Part shown: positions 60,823 to 64,000 of the stretch, one piece after another
How the letters are laid out: each line of letters starts with the position of its first letter
How positions within the stretch are numbered: the first letter of the stretch is position 1
Source: Kitasatospora gansuensis
GTDB taxonomy: Bacteria > Actinomycetota > Actinomycetes > Streptomycetales > Streptomycetaceae
Assembly (NCBI RefSeq): GCF_014203705.1
Contig: NZ_JACHJR010000001.1
Location: 5,890,001-5,954,000 of the forward strand
Length of the DNA: 64,000 nt
Reading direction: 5' to 3'
Position numbers and translations under genes: made by a program
The notes under the pieces: model-generated
Database searches by the model: none
Told to the model about the DNA's origin: nothing
The model's input: the letters and a program-made list of their open reading frames with translations, nothing else

Positions 60823-62514
60823 TTACTTCGGCTGGAAGGTGTTCAGCACGGTGGTGAACTGCTGCCGGGCAGTGGTCCAGTCTCCCTCCGGTGCGGCCAG
60901 GTAGATCGCGTACTCGGTGCCGTTCGTCGCGACGAACGCCTGGTCGGAGGCGTGCCGCGGGCCGCGTTTGGTGTCGGTCCAGCTGAACTCCCACAGGGCA
61001 CCAGGACTGCCCCGGTAGACGTTCGGCTGCAGAGTGATCTGCTGGTAGCCGGTCTGCTGGCCGACGGTCTGTTCCAGTTCCAGGAAGTGGGCCTCGGAGC
61101 TCTGCGCCGCGCCGGGGCTGATGCCGAACCGGAGCAGGTGGAGTCCACCGTCGGGCGAGTAGTCGATCTGGCCGCCGGTCTCGGTGCGGGTCCAGTTCTG
61201 CGGGACGGCGACGCGGAAGCCGGCCGGATCGTCCACCCATCGGAAGCCGGTCGGTGCCGGCCGGACGGTCTGCGCGGGAGAGGTCAACGGTGAGGTCGTG
61301 GGTGGGTTGGACGGTGGTTGTGAGGTCGGCGGCTGAGAGGTGGGGGCCTGGGTTGTCGGGGCCTGGGTCGCAGGCGGCTGAGAGCTCGGCGGAGTAGTGA
61401 CCGGGGCGATGACGGTGGTGGTCTGTGGGGGCTTCTGCGAGCCGCTGTTGACCACCGCGAACACCACACCACCGGTCAGGAGCGCTACCAGTACGGCGCA
61501 AGCGACGATCAGCAGGTTTCGTCGGCGGTGACCGTCGCCGGGCGGGGCCGGTGGACTCGGGGTCGGCGCGGTGGGGACCGGTGCCGAGGGCGGCGCGGGC
61601 TGCGGGATCGGCGTCGGCAGTGGGATCGGGGTGGGCGGTGTGGTCTGGGTCGGGGCGTGGGGCTGGGTCGGGCCGGTAGTGGTGCGTGCGGCCTCGGCGA
61701 GCATGGTCAGCGCCTGGTCCGCCGTCGGACGCTCGGCCGGGTCCTTGCGCAGCAGCGCCTCGATGACTGGAGCGAGGGCACCCGCGTGCCGGGGCTCGGG
61801 GAGCGGATCGGCGATCACCGCCTGGAGGGTGCCCATGGTGGTGGTGCGGTGGAACGGCGACTGGCCCTCCACCGCCGCGTACAACGTGGCGCCCAGGGAC
61901 CACAGGTCGGACTCGGGGCCGGGGCGGTGGCCGCTGACCCGCTCCGGGGCGACGTAGTCCGGCGAGCCGACGATGTCGCCGGTCCGGGTGAGTCCGGGTG
62001 CACCCTCCAGCAGCGCGATGCCGAAGTCGGTGAGCACCGCCCGTCCGCCACGCTCCAGCAGGACGTTGGCCGGCTTGACGTCCCGGTGCAGCACGCCGTG
62101 CCGGTGTGCCTGGTCGAGTGCCGCCAGTACCTGTTCACCGACCCTGGCGGCGTCGCGCGGGAGCAGGGTGCCCTCGGAGTCGATCACGTCGGCCAGGGAA
62201 CGGCCGTCGATCAGCTCCATGACGATCCACGGCCTACCGTCCTGTTCCAGCACGTCGTAGACCGTGATCACCCCGGGATGCTTGATCTTCGCCGCCGCCC
62301 GGGCCTCCTGTTGCATCCGGGAGTTGAGCGTGGGCAGCTCGCGCTCCGGGATGCCGCTGACACTCAGTTCCTTCACGGCGACCGAGCGTTCCAGTTTGGT
62401 GTCCCGGGCCATCCAGACGGTGCCCATCCCACCGCGGCCCAGCTGCTCCTGCAGCAGGTAGCGGTCGGCGATCACTCGGCCGACGTCGGGCGCACCGTCG
62501 TCCTGAGAACTCAT
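60823..62514 (-). CDS. Membrane Ser/Thr protein kinase with extracytoplasmic sensor
   Basis: 563 residues. An N-terminal Hanks-type kinase (about 15-275) has GRGGMGTVW, Lys 48, HRDVKPAN (Asp 145) and DFG at 163-165. A Pro/Thr-rich juxtamembrane stretch (about 280-330) is followed by one membrane segment (333-355), a second Pro/Thr/Ser linker, and a C-terminal external domain (about 425-563: FRWVDDPAGFRVAVPQNW... to the end) of the PsbP/LpqN-like type seen on other actinobacterial kinases. It likely senses an external ligand. ATG at 62514, weak ribosome site. PknB-like catalytic domain without PASTA repeats. Confidence 0.92.
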   Translation of the reverse strand: MSSQDDGAPDVGRVIADRYLLQEQLGRGGMGTVWMARDTKLERSVAVKELSVSGIPERELPTLNSRMQQEARAAAKIKHPGVITVYDVLEQDGRPWIVMELIDGRSLADVIDSEGTLLPRDAARVGEQVLAALDQAHRHGVLHRDVKPANVLLERGGRAVLTDFGIALLEGAPGLTRTGDIVGSPDYVAPERVSGHRPGPESDLWSLGATLYAAVEGQSPFHRTTTMGTLQAVIADPLPEPRHAGALAPVIEALLRKDPAERPTADQALTMLAEAARTTTGPTQPHAPTQTTPPTPIPLPTPIPQPAPPSAPVPTAPTPSPPAPPGDGHRRRNLLIVACAVLVALLTGGVVFAVVNSGSQKPPQTTTVIAPVTTPPSSQPPATQAPTTQAPTSQPPTSQPPSNPPTTSPLTSPAQTVRPAPTGFRWVDDPAGFRVAVPQNWTRTETGGQIDYSPDGGLHLLRFGISPGAAQSSEAHFLELEQTVGQQTGYQQITLQPNVYRGSPGALWEFSWTDTKRGPRHASDQAFVATNGTEYAIYLAAPEGDWTTARQQFTTVLNTFQPK

Positions 62515-62689
62515 GCCGAACCCACTGTCCGTCCCTGTGGTGTCCCCGAGCTGCTGCTCCCAGTCTCCCGCCGCACGCCGTCCGGCGCGCCCCGGGCACA
62601 CGGCGCCGACCGGGCTGCCCGCTGAACGGATCGTGCGGAGGGGAGGCCCTGGTTGAGTGGTCGTCAGACCGTGGGGCCAGAAGGGTTGT

Positions 62690-63073
62690 TCAGGGCAGCT
62701 CGGCCGCGAGGAGTTCGGTGATGATCTCGGTGCCGAGGGCGTAGGCCGGGACGCCGGCGGTGATGAGGGCGGTTTCGGTGACGCCGATGAGGTCGGTGAG
62801 GGTGGCGCCGGTGTGGAGGGCGCCTTGGGCGTGGATGCGGGCCGGGGTGGGGTGGTTGAGGGCGAGGAGTTGGCCGAAGTGGACGAGTTGTTGGACTCGG
62901 GGGCCGAGGGGGTTGTCGGTCAGGACGATGTGGCGGAGGGTGGCGAGGGCCTCTTCGGTGGGGAGGCGGTCGAGGTGTTGGGCCAGCTGGAGGCGGTCTT
63001 CGACGCCCTTGGGGACGGTGCCGAGGGTGGTGCGGTAGCGGGCGCGTACGGCTTCGGCGCGGGAGTCGGTCAT
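62690..63073 (-). CDS. Carboxymuconolactone decarboxylase-family protein
   Basis: 127 residues of the CMD/AhpD-like fold (VQQLVHFGQLLALNHPTPARIHAQGALHTGATLTDLIGVTETAL). It has no Cys at all, so it lacks the CxxC redox pair of AhpD and is more like true 4-carboxymuconolactone decarboxylase or a lactonase. Overlaps the class II aldolase stop by 4 nt (63070-63073), so the two are one operon and probably work on the same carboxylated substrate. Pathway not clear. Confidence 0.83.
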   Translation of the reverse strand: MTDSRAEAVRARYRTTLGTVPKGVEDRLQLAQHLDRLPTEEALATLRHIVLTDNPLGPRVQQLVHFGQLLALNHPTPARIHAQGALHTGATLTDLIGVTETALITAGVPAYALGTEIITELLAAELP

Positions 63074-63726
63074 GAGGCGGCCCGGGCGATCGAGGCCTGG
63101 ACGGCGGCCAGGGCGCCGGCGGGGAAGTCGACGGCTCCGCCGAGGGCCACGGCGGCGAGTTCGGCTTCGGCGCTCTCCTCGATGGCGACTACGAGGTGGG
63201 CGGTGGCGGCCGAGTCGGGGCCGAAGACCAGGAGGCCGTGGTTGGCGAGGAGGACGGCGGAGGTTGTGGGGCGCTCGGAGAGGACCGCGGCGATGCCGCG
63301 GACGGAGACGTCCGACCCGCGCGGCCCCCACGGCACGACCGGGACGTCCTCGGGCTGGCCGAAGCGGAGCATCGGCTCGGTGCGGCACGGCAGTGGCCGG
63401 TGGGCCACGGCGAAGGCGGTGGCGGCGGGGGAGTGGGTGTGGATGATCGCGCCGACGTGGGGGCGGGCGCGGTAGACGGCGCTGTGCATGGCGATGATCT
63501 CGGTGCTGACGGAGCGGAGTTCGCCTTCGAGCAGCCGGCCGTCCAGGCTGACGATCGCGAGCTGTTCGGGCCGGAGGTCGCGGACGAAGCCCGGGGTGAG
63601 CAGGAAGCGGTCGTCGTCGAGCCGGGCGCTCAGGTTGGCGTGTCCGGAGTGGGACATCACCCCGGCCGTGAAGAGATCGGCGGCGGCTTCGACGAGTTGC
63701 CGGCGGACGAGTGCTGTGTCGGGCAT
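63070..63726 (-). CDS. Class II aldolase/adducin-domain protein
   Basis: 218 residues, with GGAGGTACTCC before the ATG at 63726. Zinc ligands are two His in the HTHSPAA motif (about 95-101) and a His in LLANHGLLVFG. Glu in the SVSTEIIAMH strand is the usual catalytic acid. Family members are fuculose- or ribulose-phosphate aldolases or decarboxylases. The partner CMD gene and the divergent MerR regulator suggest a small catabolic unit. Substrate not determinable. Confidence 0.87.
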   Translation of the reverse strand: MPDTALVRRQLVEAAADLFTAGVMSHSGHANLSARLDDDRFLLTPGFVRDLRPEQLAIVSLDGRLLEGELRSVSTEIIAMHSAVYRARPHVGAIIHTHSPAATAFAVAHRPLPCRTEPMLRFGQPEDVPVVPWGPRGSDVSVRGIAAVLSERPTTSAVLLANHGLLVFGPDSAATAHLVVAIEESAEAELAAVALGGAVDFPAGALAAVQASIARAAS

Positions 63727-63831
63727 GGCGGAGTACCTCCGAGGTCGGTCGGCAGCGGTTGCTGTCCGGACGCCGCCCACTCTTCAACTTGCACTAAGGT
63801 TTAAGTCAAGCGAGGAAGAGGGGGCTGGGGC

Positions 63832-64000
63832 GTGCGGTTGACGATCGGTCAGCTGGCCGAGGCCACCGCCGTGCCCGCCTCGGCCATCCGGTTCTGGGAA
63901 CGGCACGGCCTGCTGCCCGAGCCCGAACGCCAGGGCGGCCAGCGGCGCTACCCGCCGGAGGCTGCCGAGCGGATCGTGGTGCTGCGCAAGTGCCAGCAGG
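63832..64000 (+). CDS. MerR-family regulator, N-terminal part
   Basis: First 56 codons, continuing beyond the window. GTG start; the visible sequence MRLTIGQLAEATAVPASAIRFWERHGLLPEPERQGGQRRYPPEAAERIVVLRK is the MerR winged-helix DNA-binding domain. Divergent from the aldolase/CMD operon, 105 nt between starts, so it likely controls that operon as well as itself. The gap holds CACTAAGGTTTAAGT near 63792, a plausible but imperfect MerR-type operator/promoter. Confidence 0.9.
   Translation, partial: MRLTIGQLAEATAVPASAIRFWERHGLLPEPERQGGQRRYPPEAAERIVVLRKCQQ

Noticed and set aside
60604..60830. Possible further transposase relic (Lys/Arg/Ala-rich frame)
   Set aside because: I could not match any frame to a known transposase family and the codon bias is poor, so it is left as unassigned.
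63785..63815. MerR-type operator between divergent MerR and aldolase genes
   Set aside because: Only a weak dyad (ACTT...AAGT) is visible and no clear 19-20 bp spaced promoter, so it was mentioned but not listed as a separate site.

Overview
High-GC actinobacterial chromosome, almost certainly Streptomyces or a close relative such as Kitasatospora. The evidence is the very GC-rich third codon positions, frequent GTG/TTG starts, a type A RNase P RNA, an F420 reductase, DasR-type chitinase control boxes, a SARP/AfsR-family regulator and a GlnA2-type glutamine synthetase. Most of the window is conserved core chromosome with accessory insertions. It holds no rRNA, tRNA or CRISPR array that I can see.

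The most distinctive unit is a compact lanthipeptide locus on the minus strand (about 1.4-10.1 kb). Reading in transcription order, it has a three-domain lanthipeptide synthetase (lyase, kinase, LanC-like cyclase with an intact Cys/Cys-His zinc triad, so class IV/LanL-like), a prolyl-oligopeptidase-family protease, a 44-residue precursor peptide, and two half-size ABC exporters that look like an asymmetric heterodimer. The precursor core has three consecutive Cys-x2/3-Thr units, so each Cys lies before, not after, its nearest usable Thr. This is unusual for a lanthipeptide. To its left are a zinc alcohol dehydrogenase behind a KstR-like operator and the start of a probable methyltransferase.

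From 10.4 to 18.2 kb are housekeeping genes: Nif3-like protein, zinc-ribbon coiled-coil protein, RNase H/phosphatase fusion, DinB, YaaA, RNB ribonuclease, an MFS exporter and rnpB. From 18.2 to 27.5 kb are lipoproteins, TetR regulators with clear palindromic operators, cutA, a tandem-domain Imm49-like protein, and MATE and MFS exporters. From 27.7 to 33.0 kb is a chitin-use cluster: a secreted GH18 chitinase, a secreted serine hydrolase and a secreted GH19 chitinase. Both chitinases carry upstream sequences close to the DasR box. A decayed metallophosphoesterase fragment follows.

From 33.0 to 44.9 kb are small conserved proteins, a primase-polymerase-like protein, map, an MFS permease, an F420 reductase, a solitary TnpB-like nuclease gene, ThuA plus a Gfo/Idh/MocA oxidoreductase, and a site-2 protease. 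From 45 to 50.4 kb a large SARP/NB-ARC regulator converges on a DrrAB-type ABC exporter pair. The exporter promoter holds heptad direct repeats with an 11-bp period, the classic SARP binding layout.

From 50.4 to 58.8 kb are a small secreted protein, panB, an MFS/TetR efflux operon with a perfect 11-bp inverted-repeat operator, a membrane endonuclease/exonuclease/phosphatase protein, nadE and glnA2. Immediately after glnA2 is a 1.5-kb foreign segment (toxin-antitoxin pair plus IS110 transposase relic), bounded by a second copy of the glnA2 3' end and its hairpin. The window ends with a Ser/Thr kinase, a class II aldolase/carboxymuconolactone-decarboxylase pair, and the start of a MerR regulator.
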